A stretch of DNA of 64,000 nt from an uncultured Eggerthellaceae bacterium (lineage in GTDB: Bacteria; Actinomycetota; Coriobacteriia; Coriobacteriales; Eggerthellaceae), in contig CANODU010000001.1 in the NCBI GenBank assembly GCA_947565185.1, forward strand, positions 1 to 64,000. The letters run 5' to 3'. The translations under genes were made by a program, and so were the position numbers. A model generated the notes under the pieces. The model searched no databases. It was not told the DNA's origin and saw only the letters and a program-made list of their open reading frames with translations. Of this stretch, positions 1 through 9,323 are shown one piece after another. The number at the start of each line of letters is the position of its first letter. Position 1 is the first letter of the stretch.

Positions 1-28
1 GACATCCCCTCGAATGGATGCAGGATGA

Positions 29-164
29 TCGTGGGTGCGGCCAACTGGCCGCACCCACGAGGGTTGGGGCTCTTTCAAAACAAAGGGCAGATGCCCTTTG
101 TTTTAGGCCGTTTGCGCAAAGCGCATAAGGCCGTTATGAATAGAGGCATTGCTTACGCAATGCC
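29..164. repeat. Palindromic repeat cluster A
   Basis: Three perfect hairpins and one smaller one lie directly downstream of the DUF1846 gene. Positions 29-60 form a 15-bp stem around an AC centre (core GTGCGGCCA/TGGCCGCAC). Positions 77-104 form a 13-bp stem, AAAACAAAGGGCA with TGCCCTTTGTTTT. Positions 113-125 form a small TGCGC/GCGCA hairpin flanked by AGGCCGTT on both sides. Positions 145-164 pair GGCATTGC with GCAATGCC. The linker between the first two (GAGGGTTGGGGCTCTTTC) recurs in inverted orientation near 37,231-37,252. On the minus strand the second hairpin is followed by a run of T and could help terminate the DUF1846 transcript; that role is inference. Confidence 0.85.
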
Positions 165-192
165 GCCACACTATGAGGGGAGCAGTGTTCGG

Positions 193-1674
193 TTACTTGT
201 GGTAGTACCGGTGGGATTCGAACTTCGGTTCGCAGCAGACGTTCACACCCAGCGTGCGATAGAGCTTCTCGTCAGTGCTGGAGATGATCACGGAGAAGTA
301 CGCATCGCATCCTTTGAGCTTGTCAGCGTTGTCTATGAGCTTCTCTGCCAAGGGGTTCGAAGCCGAGCTCACCGAAAGCGCCAACAGCGTCTCGTCAGAG
401 TGCAGACGCGGGTTCGCGTTGCCGAGATGCTCTGACTTCAGATGGCAGATGGGCTCAAGGACGTCATCGGAGATGACATCCACATCATCTTCAACGCCCG
501 ATACCCCTTTCAAGGCGTTCATCAGAAGCGCCGAGGCGGCGCCCAAGAGGTTCCCGGTCTTTCCCGTGACCACAGACCCATCTGGCAGCACCATGGCACC
601 AGCCGGACCGCCGGTCATCTCAGCCTTCAACAGGCACGCTGAGCGTGCAGGCGAGAGGTTCGTGGTGATCTCCGCCTGGTTCATGAGGATCTCGATCTTC
701 TCGAGCGCGCGCTCTCCTGAACCGGTGCGCTTGACCTCGGTTGCGGCAGCGAAATAGCGTCGTACGATCTCGTTTTCCGCAGCTTCCCGGCATGCCTCGT
801 CATCTACGATGGCATATCCCGCCATGTTGACGCCCATGTCCGTGGGGGACTTATAGGGGCATTCGCCCATGATGCGCTCCATGGTGGAGCGGAGCACCGG
901 GAAGATGTCCACGTCGCGGTTGTAGTTCACGGTGGTGGTCCCGTAAGCTTCCAGATGGAACGGATCGATGATGTTGTTGTCATCCAGATCTGCTGTTGCG
1001 GCTTCGTAGGCGATGTTCACGGGATGCGTGAGCGGCAGGTTCCAGATGGGGAACGTCTCGTACTTCGCATATCCTGCAACAACGCCCCGCTTGAATTCAT
1101 GATAGAGCTGAGAGAGACAGGTGGCCATCTTGCCGGATCCAGGCCCCGGTGCGGTCACCACTACGAGCGGGCGCGAAGTCTCTATGAATTCGTTCTTGCC
1201 GAAGCCCTCTTCGCTCACGATATGGTCGATGTCGTGGGGGTATCCCGCAATGGGGTAGTGCAGGTAGCTCACGATGCCCATGTCGGTGATGCGGCGTCGG
1301 AAGGCATCAGCATCCGGCTGGTTCTCATATCGGGTGATGACGACGCTTCCCACCATGAATCCCAAGGAGCGGAAGATATCCATGAGGCGCAGCACATCCT
1401 CGTCATAGGTGATGCCCAGATCCCCGCGCACCTTGGATTTCTCTATATCGTTCGCGTTGATGACGAGCACGATCTCCACGTCATCGGACATGGACTGCAG
1501 CATCCGGATCTTCGAATCGGGCTCGAAGCCAGGGAGCACGCGCGAGGCATGGTAGTCATCGAAGAGCTTGCCGCCGAATTCCAGATAGAGCTTGCCGCCG
1601 AAGCGGTCGATGCGCTCCTTGATGTGGCGTGCTTGCTGTTCGATGTAGCGAGCGTTGTCGAAGCCTATGCGCAT
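193..1674 (-). CDS. DUF1846 domain-containing protein
   Basis: The 493-residue product matches the DUF1846 family in length and in its opening (MRIGFDNARYIEQQ followed by ERIDRFGGKLYLEFGGKLFDDYHASRVLPGF). I recognise the family by sequence; no biochemical role is established for it, and none is inferred here. A glycine-rich APGPGSGKMATCLSQLYHE segment near the middle is a conserved family feature and superficially resembles a nucleotide-binding loop. Start ATG at 1674 is supported by AGGAGG (minus strand, complement of 1679-1684) four bases upstream. A TATAAT hexamer on the minus strand (complement of 1713-1718) is a plausible -10. The gene stands alone, divergent from pyrG, and its 3' side holds palindromic repeats. 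Confidence 0.9.
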   Translation of the reverse strand: MRIGFDNARYIEQQARHIKERIDRFGGKLYLEFGGKLFDDYHASRVLPGFEPDSKIRMLQSMSDDVEIVLVINANDIEKSKVRGDLGITYDEDVLRLMDIFRSLGFMVGSVVITRYENQPDADAFRRRITDMGIVSYLHYPIAGYPHDIDHIVSEEGFGKNEFIETSRPLVVVTAPGPGSGKMATCLSQLYHEFKRGVVAGYAKYETFPIWNLPLTHPVNIAYEAATADLDDNNIIDPFHLEAYGTTTVNYNRDVDIFPVLRSTMERIMGECPYKSPTDMGVNMAGYAIVDDEACREAAENEIVRRYFAAATEVKRTGSGERALEKIEILMNQAEITTNLSPARSACLLKAEMTGGPAGAMVLPDGSVVTGKTGNLLGAASALLMNALKGVSGVEDDVDVISDDVLEPICHLKSEHLGNANPRLHSDETLLALSVSSASNPLAEKLIDNADKLKGCDAYFSVIISSTDEKLYRTLGVNVCCEPKFESHRYYHK

Positions 1675-1785
1675 GGGCCCTCCTGAGCTCTTGCCGTGCC
1701 TGTGCGCTCACGATTATATAGGGGCATGCACTCATCAGGGAGCAGAACGCGTCTGTTTCAGCGATGTAAAAGCCCGCATGGCCCG

Positions 1786-1815
1786 ATGACATGATGCGGA
1801 CAAGCGTTGTAGACT
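1786..1815 (+). promoter_or_regulatory. Putative sigma-A promoter of pyrG
   Basis: A -35-like ATGACA (1786-1791) and a -10-like TAGACT (1810-1815) are separated by 18 bases, about 55 bases before the pyrG start. Both boxes are imperfect, so the call rests on spacing and position. Confidence 0.4.
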
Positions 1816-1869
1816 TGGATGAGCATGAGCCTGCTTTTCGGGCTTTCGGGCAAGGACAGGAGGGCGTTT

Positions 1870-3498
1870 GTGACCAAGTTCGTCTTCGTTACCGGAGGAG
1901 TGGTCTCGTCTCTTGGCAAGGGCATCACGGCCGCTTCTCTGGGACATCTGCTCAAGGCGCGCGGATACAAGGTGACCATGCAGAAGATGGACCCCTATCT
2001 GAATGTGGATCCTGGCACCATGAGCCCCTTCCAGCACGGCGAGGTCTTCGTCACCGAAGACGGTCATGAGGGGGATCTGGATCTGGGCCACTACGAGCGC
2101 TTCATCGACGAGAACCTCTCGCGCGAATCCAACTTCACGCAAGGATCCATCTATCAGAGCCTCATCTCCGCTGAGCGCCATGGGGATTTCTTGGGAGGTA
2201 CCGTGCAGGTCATCCCGCACGTGACGGAGGCCATCAAGGAGCGGCTGCGCCTCATCGCCGAGCAATCCTGCGCTGACATCGTCATCTCTGAGATCGGCGG
2301 CACCATCGGAGACATCGAATCGCAGCCCTTCATCGAAGCGGCGCGCCAGTTCAAGAAGGATCATGGAGCGGGGGAGGTGCTCTTCGTGCATGTGACGCTG
2401 GTTCCCTACATAGCCGCGGCCCATGAGGTGAAGACCAAGCCCACCCAGCATTCCGTGAAAGAGCTGCGCTCTTTGGGCGTGCAGCCGGATTTCATCGTCT
2501 GCCGCTCTGATCATGAGATCACGAAGCCCGTGCGGGACAAGATCGCGCTCTTTTGCGATGTGTCCCCCGAAGAGGTCATCGCGTGCACGGATGCGCCTTC
2601 CATCTACGAGGTGCCCATCATGCTCTATGAGCAGGGCTTCGATGCCATGGTGTTGAACCGGATGGGGCTTGCGCCCAATCGCGCCGACCTTGCGGGCTTG
2701 CGCAAGTTCTTGGCTGATGCTGCGTCATGTACGGACAGCGTGCGCATCGCCATCGTGGGAAAGTACACGCAGCTGCCCGATGCGTACCTGTCCGTGATCG
2801 AGGCGCTCCATCATGCTGGCGTGGCTCACGGGGTGCATGCTGAGGTGACGCTCGTGAACGGAGAGGAGCTGGATCGGGATAATGTAGCGGAGGTGCTCGC
2901 ACCCTTCGATGGCATCCTGGTGCCGGGCGGTTTCGGCGCGCGGGCCTTCGAAGGAAAGATAGAAGCAGCCCGCTATGCGCGCGAAGAGGGCGTGCCGTAT
3001 CTGGGACTCTGCCTAGGTCTTCAAGCAGCCGTCTGCGAATTCGCGCGCAACGTGGCTGGCATTGCGGATGCCACGTCCGCGGAGTTCGACGAGGAGGCTG
3101 AGAACGCGGTCATCGCGCTCATGCCCTCGCAAGTGCAGGTGACGGACAAGGGGGCCACCATGCGCCTGGGTGCCTACCCATGCAAGCTAGCTCCTGGCAG
3201 TCGCGTGGCTCAAGCCTATGGTCAGGAGCTCATCTATGAGCGCCATCGCCACCGCTTCGAGGTGAATAATGCCTTCCGCGACCGCTTGGAAGAGGCGGGG
3301 CTTAGGATATCGGGCCTCTCTCCTGATGAGCGATTGGTGGAGATGGTGGAGCTGCCCGACCATCCGTGGTTCGTGGGCACGCAGGCTCATCCGGAGTTCA
3401 AGAGCCGTCCCACGCGCCCACATCCTCTCTTCCGTGAATTCATCGGCGCCGCCATCGAGCGCGCGAAAGAGCGCGAAGACGCAGAGATGTGCGCATGA
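1870..3498 (+). CDS. pyrG: CTP synthase
   Basis: CTP synthase makes CTP from UTP, ATP and glutamine in the cytoplasm. The N-terminal synthetase domain opens with the family signature [18 protein letters not shown]. The C-terminal class I glutamine amidotransferase domain holds the nucleophile Cys381 (LGLCLGLQ) with His507 and Glu509 (AHPEF) completing the triad. GTG 1870 is chosen as start because AGGAGG at 1858-1863 sits six bases upstream and the protein then begins as the family does. An in-frame ATG at 1819 would add 17 residues with no family counterpart. The resulting 542 residues is normal. A recombinase gene follows after 54 bases. Confidence 0.96.
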   Translation: MTKFVFVTGGVVSSLGKGITAASLGHLLKARGYKVTMQKMDPYLNVDPGTMSPFQHGEVFVTEDGHEGDLDLGHYERFIDENLSRESNFTQGSIYQSLISAERHGDFLGGTVQVIPHVTEAIKERLRLIAEQSCADIVISEIGGTIGDIESQPFIEAARQFKKDHGAGEVLFVHVTLVPYIAAAHEVKTKPTQHSVKELRSLGVQPDFIVCRSDHEITKPVRDKIALFCDVSPEEVIACTDAPSIYEVPIMLYEQGFDAMVLNRMGLAPNRADLAGLRKFLADAASCTDSVRIAIVGKYTQLPDAYLSVIEALHHAGVAHGVHAEVTLVNGEELDRDNVAEVLAPFDGILVPGGFGARAFEGKIEAARYAREEGVPYLGLCLGLQAAVCEFARNVAGIADATSAEFDEEAENAVIALMPSQVQVTDKGATMRLGAYPCKLAPGSRVAQAYGQELIYERHRHRFEVNNAFRDRLEEAGLRISGLSPDERLVEMVELPDHPWFVGTQAHPEFKSRPTRPHPLFREFIGAAIERAKEREDAEMCA

Positions 3499-3552
3499 GG
3501 ATCCCCTGATGCGCCTCTTTTCCCATCTCTTCTCAAGGAGGCGGCCGCTTTC

Positions 3553-4497
3553 ATGAAGGTTGCCGCTGCCCATGACGAATACATGCTCTATCTGAGGATA
3601 GAGCGCGGCTTGTCAGCCAGCACGCTCAAGGAATATGCGCGCGATATGGATCGGTACATCTCCTGTCTTTGCGATGCCGGGATAACCGATGTGGACAGCA
3701 TCTCCCCTGAGGATGTCTCCGCTTTCCAGCAGCTGCTCCTGCGTGGGGGCGAGGCGGCTACCACCGTGCGCCGGCGCATGTCGGCGGTGAAGGGCTTTCA
3801 TCGCTTCTGCCTGCAGGAGGGTTTCACGGAGAAGAACCCCACCGTACCCGTGCGCAGCCCCAAGACGCCGGATAAGCTGCCTGATGTGATCTCTGTCGAA
3901 GACGCGTGCGCCATCCTCGATCACATCACAGGGTTGCGCCCGCAAGATGCGCGCGACCGGGCCATCATGGAAGTGCTCTATGGGTGCGGGCTGCGTGCCA
4001 GCGAGGTCTGCGGCTTGGATACCACCGACGTCTTCTTGGATGAGGGGTTCTTGCGCGTCTTCGGCAAAGGGTCGAAGGAGCGCATGGTGCCCATCTCGGG
4101 CACTGCCGCCACAGCGCTTCGCGCATATCTGGGCACGCCGCGCGCAGAGCTCTCGCTGCATGGGAAGAACGCCACAGCGCGAGATCTGGCTGCTGTGTTC
4201 CTCAACATGCGAGGCCGGCGCCTCACGCGCCAAGGGCTCTTCAAGATCGTGGGAGCAGCGGGGGACGCCATCGGGGTGCGCGGGCTGCATCCTCACACGC
4301 TTCGCCACTCCTTCGCTACGCATATGCTCAACGGCGGCGCTGATCTGCGCGTGATCCAGGAGATCTTGGGGCATGCGGACATCTCCACCACCCAGATCTA
4401 CACCCATGTTGACCGGCAACACCTGACAGAGGAGTATATGGCTGCGCATCCTCGGGCGAAAGCGGGCGTACAGGCCAGCTGTGCTACAATTCCCTGA
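3553..4497 (+). CDS. xerD: XerD-type tyrosine recombinase
   Basis: This 314-residue tyrosine recombinase is of the XerC/XerD type, which resolves chromosome dimers at dif during division. The N-terminal SAM-like core-binding domain (about 1-95) begins AAHDEYMLYLRIERGLSASTL. The catalytic domain retains Arg148 (LRASEV), Lys172 (GKGSKER), His248 and Arg251 (HTLRHSF), His274 (LGHADI) and the nucleophile Tyr283 (QIYTHV). AGGAGG lies just upstream of ATG 3553. It follows pyrG, and the end of the gene overlaps a possible -10 (TACAAT, 4485-4490) for mreB. XerD rather than XerC is a judgement from overall resemblance; there are no phage or integron genes around it. Confidence 0.88.
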   Translation: MKVAAAHDEYMLYLRIERGLSASTLKEYARDMDRYISCLCDAGITDVDSISPEDVSAFQQLLLRGGEAATTVRRRMSAVKGFHRFCLQEGFTEKNPTVPVRSPKTPDKLPDVISVEDACAILDHITGLRPQDARDRAIMEVLYGCGLRASEVCGLDTTDVFLDEGFLRVFGKGSKERMVPISGTAATALRAYLGTPRAELSLHGKNATARDLAAVFLNMRGRRLTRQGLFKIVGAAGDAIGVRGLHPHTLRHSFATHMLNGGADLRVIQEILGHADISTTQIYTHVDRQHLTEEYMAAHPRAKAGVQASCATIP

Positions 4498-4532
4498 CGA
4501 CTGTACGCATATAACCGAGAGGGCGAACCCGC

Positions 4533-5588
4533 ATGTCATTCCTTGACAGGTTCACAGGCTTTGGGGGGAACATGGCTACGGACATGGCCATCGACCTCGG
4601 CACTGCGAACACGCTTGTCGCCATAACCGGCGAAGGCATCGTGATCAACGAGCCTTCTGTCGTTGCCATAGAGAAGAGCACCCATCGCGTTCTGGCCGTT
4701 GGACATGAGGCCAAGAACATGATCAATCACACTCCCGATGCCTTCAGCGCCGAACATCCCCTGAAGGACGGCGTGATCGCTGACTATGACGTGACCGAAG
4801 CCATGCTCTCGGCATTCATCAACAAGGCTTCTGAGCGCAAGTATCCCTGGCAAGCGAAGCCGCGCATCGTCATCTGCATCCCCTGCGGCGCCACCAGCGT
4901 TGAGAAGCGCGCCGTCTTCGAGGCAGCCATCCAGGCGGGTGCCAAGCAGGCCTACCTCATCGAAGAGCCCATGGCAGCGGCCATGGGTGCGGATCTGCCC
5001 GTGACCGAGCCCACCGGTTCCATGGTGGTGGACATCGGTGGTGGCACCACGGAAGTGGCCGTCATCTCCTTGGGCGGCATCGTGTCATCATCGTCCTTGC
5101 GCTTGGCGGGCAATCGCCTGGATGAGGCCATCGCCATGCATTTGCGGGACCTTCTGGGCATCAAGATCGGCGAGCGCACGGCTGAGGTCATCAAGATCAA
5201 GATCGGCAGCGTGCTGCCCTTCGAAGATGGCCGTGAACGTGACATGATCATATCTGGCCAAGACGTCTACACCGAGCAGCCCAAAGAGGTCACCATCCAG
5301 TCAGAGGATGTGCGCGCGGCGCTGCAGGCGCCCATCGAAGAGATGGTGTTGCATATCAAGGACACCTTCAAGACCACGAACCCCGACCTTGCATCAGACA
5401 TCATCCAAAATGGCATCCTGCTCACCGGGGGCGGCGGCCTGCTTTCAGGGCTGGACCGCTACCTCACCGATCAGCTGGAGATACCCGTTTGGGTGAGCGA
5501 AACGGCGCTCACCAACGTGGTGTCTGGGTGCCTCAAGGTGCTGGAGACGCCCACGGCGCTTCGGCAGACGCTGATGAGGTCCAAATAA
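4533..5588 (+). CDS. mreB: Rod-shape determining protein MreB
   Basis: MreB is the actin-like filament protein that positions the elongasome along the cytoplasmic face of the membrane. The 351 residues carry the actin-fold phosphate loops: MAIDLGTANTLV near residue 18, VVDIGGGTTEVAVISLGGIV in the middle, and LTGGGGLLSGLD near the C-terminus. A short N-terminal segment (MSFLDRFTGFGG) is consistent with the amphipathic membrane-binding helix seen in many MreB proteins. It heads mreB-mreC-mreD-mrdA-rodA, the standard elongation operon. A TACAAT at 4485-4490 may be its -10, although no convincing -35 was found. Confidence 0.96.
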   Translation: MSFLDRFTGFGGNMATDMAIDLGTANTLVAITGEGIVINEPSVVAIEKSTHRVLAVGHEAKNMINHTPDAFSAEHPLKDGVIADYDVTEAMLSAFINKASERKYPWQAKPRIVICIPCGATSVEKRAVFEAAIQAGAKQAYLIEEPMAAAMGADLPVTEPTGSMVVDIGGGTTEVAVISLGGIVSSSSLRLAGNRLDEAIAMHLRDLLGIKIGERTAEVIKIKIGSVLPFEDGRERDMIISGQDVYTEQPKEVTIQSEDVRAALQAPIEEMVLHIKDTFKTTNPDLASDIIQNGILLTGGGGLLSGLDRYLTDQLEIPVWVSETALTNVVSGCLKVLETPTALRQTLMRSK

Positions 5589-5617
5589 GCGCTCCTTCGC
5601 GCTTGCATCTCTGATCC

Positions 5618-6634
5618 GTGCAGCTCAGCTTCCAAGACACCGACCATCGCATATCCCGCATCATCGCGGTCGTGCTCATCGTGTGCGGCATCGCCATGAT
5701 CGCCGTCTATGCCATCGAAGGCTCTGATGGGCCGCTTCATCGCGCGCAGCAGGGCATCCATGCCATCATGGCGCCTGTTGAGCGGGTGGGCGCGGGCATC
5801 GGGCAGGTGGAGCAGGCGGCAGAGGATGCCGTCGCTGACGCCACAGCCGATGAGGCTACGCTCTCGGCCTTGCGCGAGCGCAACGCCGAGCTCACTCAGC
5901 TGCTCACCCAAGCCGAGGAGTATCGACTGGAATCCGAGCGCTTGCGGGGGCTGTTGGAGCTCAAGGACATCTACAAGCTGGAAGGCGTGAGCGCGCGCGT
6001 CATCGGACGATCCACGGATGCGTGGAATCAGACCATCACGCTGGATGTGGGCGAAGAGGAGGGCGTTGCCAAGGGTCTCACGGTCATGGGGCCGTCAGGG
6101 GTCATCGGGCAGGTGGTGGCCGTTTCGGCCTCCTCGTGCACGGTGCGCCTGCTCTCTGATCCGAACTCCGGCGTGGCAGCGCAGATCCAGTCCAGTCGCG
6201 TGGAAGGCATCGTGCGCGGCTCGCTCACCGGCGCGCTCCATCTTGAGAACGTGGACGCGGATGCGCAGGTGAACCAAGGGGACGTTGTCCTCACGAGCGG
6301 CTTGGGCGGCAGCTTCACCAAAGGGCTGCTCATCGGCACCGTCGTGCGCGTGGAGGGCAATGCGAAAGACGGCACCCGCGTGATCGTGGTGGCTCCGAAT
6401 GAGGAGGCCGATGCCTTGGAGGAGGTCACGGTCGTCTTCAGCGCTAGCGAATCCGCGCGCATCATCCGCAAGGATGCGGCAGATGGTTCGAATGGCTCTT
6501 CGGATCAGACGGGAAGCCAGTCCAGCGCAGAGGGCGATGGCTCCTCTTCGGGAGGTGCCGCTTCCTCGGATGCAGCTTCTGAGAGCAGCGCTGCTCAGAT
6601 GACGGGAGGCGCGCAAGGAGGGGACGGGGCATGA
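5618..6634 (+). CDS. mreC: Rod-shape determining protein MreC
   Basis: MreC is a bitopic membrane protein that links MreB to the periplasmic/extracytoplasmic part of the elongasome. Residues about 14-33 form one transmembrane helix, followed by a coiled-coil (about 65-100). The beta-rich MreC domain then includes IGRSTDAWNQTITLDVGEE and VVLTSGLGGSFTKGLLIGTV. The last 60 or so residues are a Ser/Gly-rich low-complexity tail not needed for the fold. The start is GTG 5618; the Shine-Dalgarno is weak and translation is probably coupled to mreB. The stop overlaps the mreD start (ATGA at 6631-6634). Confidence 0.93.
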   Translation: MQLSFQDTDHRISRIIAVVLIVCGIAMIAVYAIEGSDGPLHRAQQGIHAIMAPVERVGAGIGQVEQAAEDAVADATADEATLSALRERNAELTQLLTQAEEYRLESERLRGLLELKDIYKLEGVSARVIGRSTDAWNQTITLDVGEEEGVAKGLTVMGPSGVIGQVVAVSASSCTVRLLSDPNSGVAAQIQSSRVEGIVRGSLTGALHLENVDADAQVNQGDVVLTSGLGGSFTKGLLIGTVVRVEGNAKDGTRVIVVAPNEEADALEEVTVVFSASESARIIRKDAADGSNGSSDQTGSQSSAEGDGSSSGGAASSDAASESSAAQMTGGAQGGDGA

Positions 6635-7146
6635 TAGCGGCGTTCGCCTCAGAGATCATCTGCGCAGTGGTGGCCATCATCCTGCAGGCGGTAGTGGCGC
6701 CCTATCTGGCCATCGGGTTCGCGGTGCCCAACATCGCCCTTGCCTTCGCAGTGGCCTTTTCCGCTGCCTCGCGACGCACCACCATCTGCATCATGCCGTT
6801 TCTGGTGGGTCTGGCCTATGACCTTCTGGGCTCAGGGCCTGTGGGTGCCATGGCGCTGCTGTCCTTGCTGGCTTCCATCGTGGCCGTGAACCTGGTCGTG
6901 CGCTTCGAGAACGGCACGCCCTTCGTGCCCATCGCGGCCCTCTGCATCGTCATCCTGGGAGCGGATCTGCTCTATGCTGTCATCTGCGTGACATGCGGAT
7001 GGGATGTGGGTTTAGGGGAGGCTCTGCTTACCCGGTCGCTTCCCTCTTGGGCTTATGATACCGTGATGGCTGTCATCCTCTATCCGCTGTGCCGGTTCAT
7101 CTTGCGGCCCAAACCCGACGAGATGGACCTGACCTCGATCGGCTAA
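6631..7146 (+). CDS. mreD: Rod-shape determining protein MreD
   Basis: This 171-residue, very hydrophobic protein has five predicted membrane helices, as expected for MreD, an integral-membrane elongasome subunit. Family-like segments include FLVGLAYDLLGSGPVGAMALLSLLAS, where the conserved glycine-rich turn lies. The ATG overlaps the mreC stop, so expression is coupled. MreD sequences are weakly conserved; the call relies on the membrane profile, the length and the position between mreC and mrdA. Confidence 0.88.
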   Translation: MIAAFASEIICAVVAIILQAVVAPYLAIGFAVPNIALAFAVAFSAASRRTTICIMPFLVGLAYDLLGSGPVGAMALLSLLASIVAVNLVVRFENGTPFVPIAALCIVILGADLLYAVICVTCGWDVGLGEALLTRSLPSWAYDTVMAVILYPLCRFILRPKPDEMDLTSIG

Positions 7147-7164
7147 GGAAGCTGCGCAAAGCCC

Positions 7165-9318
7165 ATGACGATAGCCCTCATCGCAGGCATCATAACCGCC
7201 CTCATCATCATCGGAGCCGTGCTCGTCTACTTCTCCCTGCGCAGCAAGGACAAGGCCAGCACGACCGATGATGCCTTGGGCTCAGAGCTCACGAACATCA
7301 AGGTGAGCTTCGATGAGGCAAGCCCGGACAAGGATAAGGGCAAAGACGTCAAGGTCTCTGCCACCGATGACGCCTCGAAGGCCCCCGATGCCTTCACGAA
7401 GCGCTTCTTGGCGCTCGGCGCACTGGCGGTGGGCGTCTTCGGAACGCTTGCCGCGCGCATCTGGACGTTGCAGGTGAAGAGCGGGCAGGGCTATGTCAAA
7501 GAGGCCGAGGACAATCTGCTCACCACCACCTCCACGCCTGCACCGCGTGGGTGCATCTACGATGCCAAGGGCCGAGAGCTGGTAGCGAACAAGAGCGTCC
7601 AGACCGTCTTGGCCGACCCGACCGTTGCTGAGGATGCGGATGCGGTCTTGCGCTTGGCCACGGTGCTGGGACTCCCGGCTCCGGTCGTGCGCCAGCGCAT
7701 CCAGGACGCCTCCACGGGCGCTCAAAGCCAGCGCGTGGTGGCCGATGACGTGCGCTTGCGAGATATCGCCTTCATATCCGAGCATCCTGATGCCTTTCCG
7801 GGCATCAGCACGGAGACGCGCACGGTGCGCACCTACCCCCATGGCGCGCTGGCGTCCCATGTGTTGGGATACACGGGCGCGCCCACAGATGATGAGCTGG
7901 TCCAAGCGGGATTCGGCCGCAAGGTTGAGCGCACGGACACCGTGGGCAAGAGCGGCATAGAGCAGCAATATGACAGCGTGCTGGCCGGCGATCAAGGCGA
8001 GCGTCGCATGATGGTGGACGCGAAGGGCAACGTGGTGGCCGTGGTGGGGGAGACGGCGCCGAACAAGGGCTCTGACGTCACGCTCACCATCGATGCCTAT
8101 GCTCAAGGCGTGGCCGATGAGCTCTTGGCGGGGCAGATCGCTCCTTTGGGGGATATCGGTACGGGCAAGGGCGTGGCCGGCGCCATCGTGGCCTTGAACG
8201 TGCAGGATGGTTCCATCCCGGTCATGGCAAGCTACCCCACCTTCGATCCCAGCTACTTCACCGGTGGCATCCCGCAGGATATCTGGGATCTGTACAACAC
8301 CGATGAATCCAACGCGCCCATGGTGAATCGCGCCGTGAATGGGCAGTATGCGCCCGCCTCCACCTTCAAGGCCTTCACGTCCATGGCGGGCTTGCGCTAC
8401 GGGTTCGCGGATTATGACAGCGAATGGGAGTGCGGAGGCAAGTGGGACGGCTTCGGTTCGGGAGATGTGCAGAAGTGCTGGCTGCATTCCGGACATGGCC
8501 TCATGGATCTGCATGACGGCATCGTGAATTCGTGCGACGTGGTCTTCTACGAGATAGCGAAGGCGTTCTACGACCATGGCCCTGATGGCACCGGGGAGCT
8601 TTCCAGCACGGCGCTGCAGGAGTACATCCAGAATTACCGGTTCGGCTCTCCTACGGGCGTGGACCTGCCTGACGAATCGGTGGGGCGCGTGCCTACGCCG
8701 GAGTGGAAGGCTGAGCAGTGGCGCAATGTTCCGTCAGAGGCCTCATGGCGTGGCGGTGACTATACGAACATGATCATCGGTCAGGGCGATGTGCTCATCA
8801 CTCCGTTGCAGCTGGCAGTGGCCTATGGCGCCATCGCCACGGGCAAGCTGGTGAAGCCGCATCTTCTGAAAGAGGTCAAGAACGGGGAAGGGGATGTGGT
8901 CTTCCAGGCTCAGCCAGAGGTCATCGCCGAGCCGGATGTTGACCAAGCGCACCTGGAATACGTGCGCGATTCGCTCCATGACATGATCGCGCAGAGCCAT
9001 GATGCGTGGGAGTCCTTCGCTTCGCGCGATCTGGATGCGGCGGGCAAGTCCGGCACGTCCGAGCATACCGATCGCCAAGACGACGCCTGGTTCGTGGCCT
9101 ATGCTCCCTATGAGGATCCCAAGTACGTGGTGGCCTGCATCATCGAAGAGGGGGAGAGCGGCGCGAAGACCGCTGGACCCATCGTTGCGAAGGTGCTGGC
9201 CGCGTTGTTCAAGAGCGACGCCGAAGACCCTGCCAGCCTGGACGTGCCTCACATCGCCGGTTCCTCGGGCAAGTCCGTGGCTGTCAAGGTTGCGGGCGGC
9301 TCCAGTCGAACGGACTAG
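7165..9318 (+). CDS. mrdA: Penicillin-binding protein 2 (elongation transpeptidase)
   Basis: This is a class B penicillin-binding protein, the transpeptidase partner of RodA in lateral wall synthesis. The penicillin-binding dimerisation region begins about residue 115 (TPAPRGCIYDAKGREL). The transpeptidase motifs are Ser399-X-X-Lys402 (PASTFK), Ser456-Cys-Asp458 (the SxD form usual in PBP2) and Lys628-Ser-Gly-Thr (KSGT). At 717 residues it is longer than typical because of its N-terminus. A first hydrophobic helix (about 3-24) is followed by a roughly 60-residue charged linker and then a second hydrophobic helix (about 85-104). Most class B PBPs have one membrane helix. It ends six bases before rodA. 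Confidence 0.94.
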   Translation: MTIALIAGIITALIIIGAVLVYFSLRSKDKASTTDDALGSELTNIKVSFDEASPDKDKGKDVKVSATDDASKAPDAFTKRFLALGALAVGVFGTLAARIWTLQVKSGQGYVKEAEDNLLTTTSTPAPRGCIYDAKGRELVANKSVQTVLADPTVAEDADAVLRLATVLGLPAPVVRQRIQDASTGAQSQRVVADDVRLRDIAFISEHPDAFPGISTETRTVRTYPHGALASHVLGYTGAPTDDELVQAGFGRKVERTDTVGKSGIEQQYDSVLAGDQGERRMMVDAKGNVVAVVGETAPNKGSDVTLTIDAYAQGVADELLAGQIAPLGDIGTGKGVAGAIVALNVQDGSIPVMASYPTFDPSYFTGGIPQDIWDLYNTDESNAPMVNRAVNGQYAPASTFKAFTSMAGLRYGFADYDSEWECGGKWDGFGSGDVQKCWLHSGHGLMDLHDGIVNSCDVVFYEIAKAFYDHGPDGTGELSSTALQEYIQNYRFGSPTGVDLPDESVGRVPTPEWKAEQWRNVPSEASWRGGDYTNMIIGQGDVLITPLQLAVAYGAIATGKLVKPHLLKEVKNGEGDVVFQAQPEVIAEPDVDQAHLEYVRDSLHDMIAQSHDAWESFASRDLDAAGKSGTSEHTDRQDDAWFVAYAPYEDPKYVVACIIEEGESGAKTAGPIVAKVLAALFKSDAEDPASLDVPHIAGSSGKSVAVKVAGGSSRTD

Positions 9319-9323
9319 ATGCC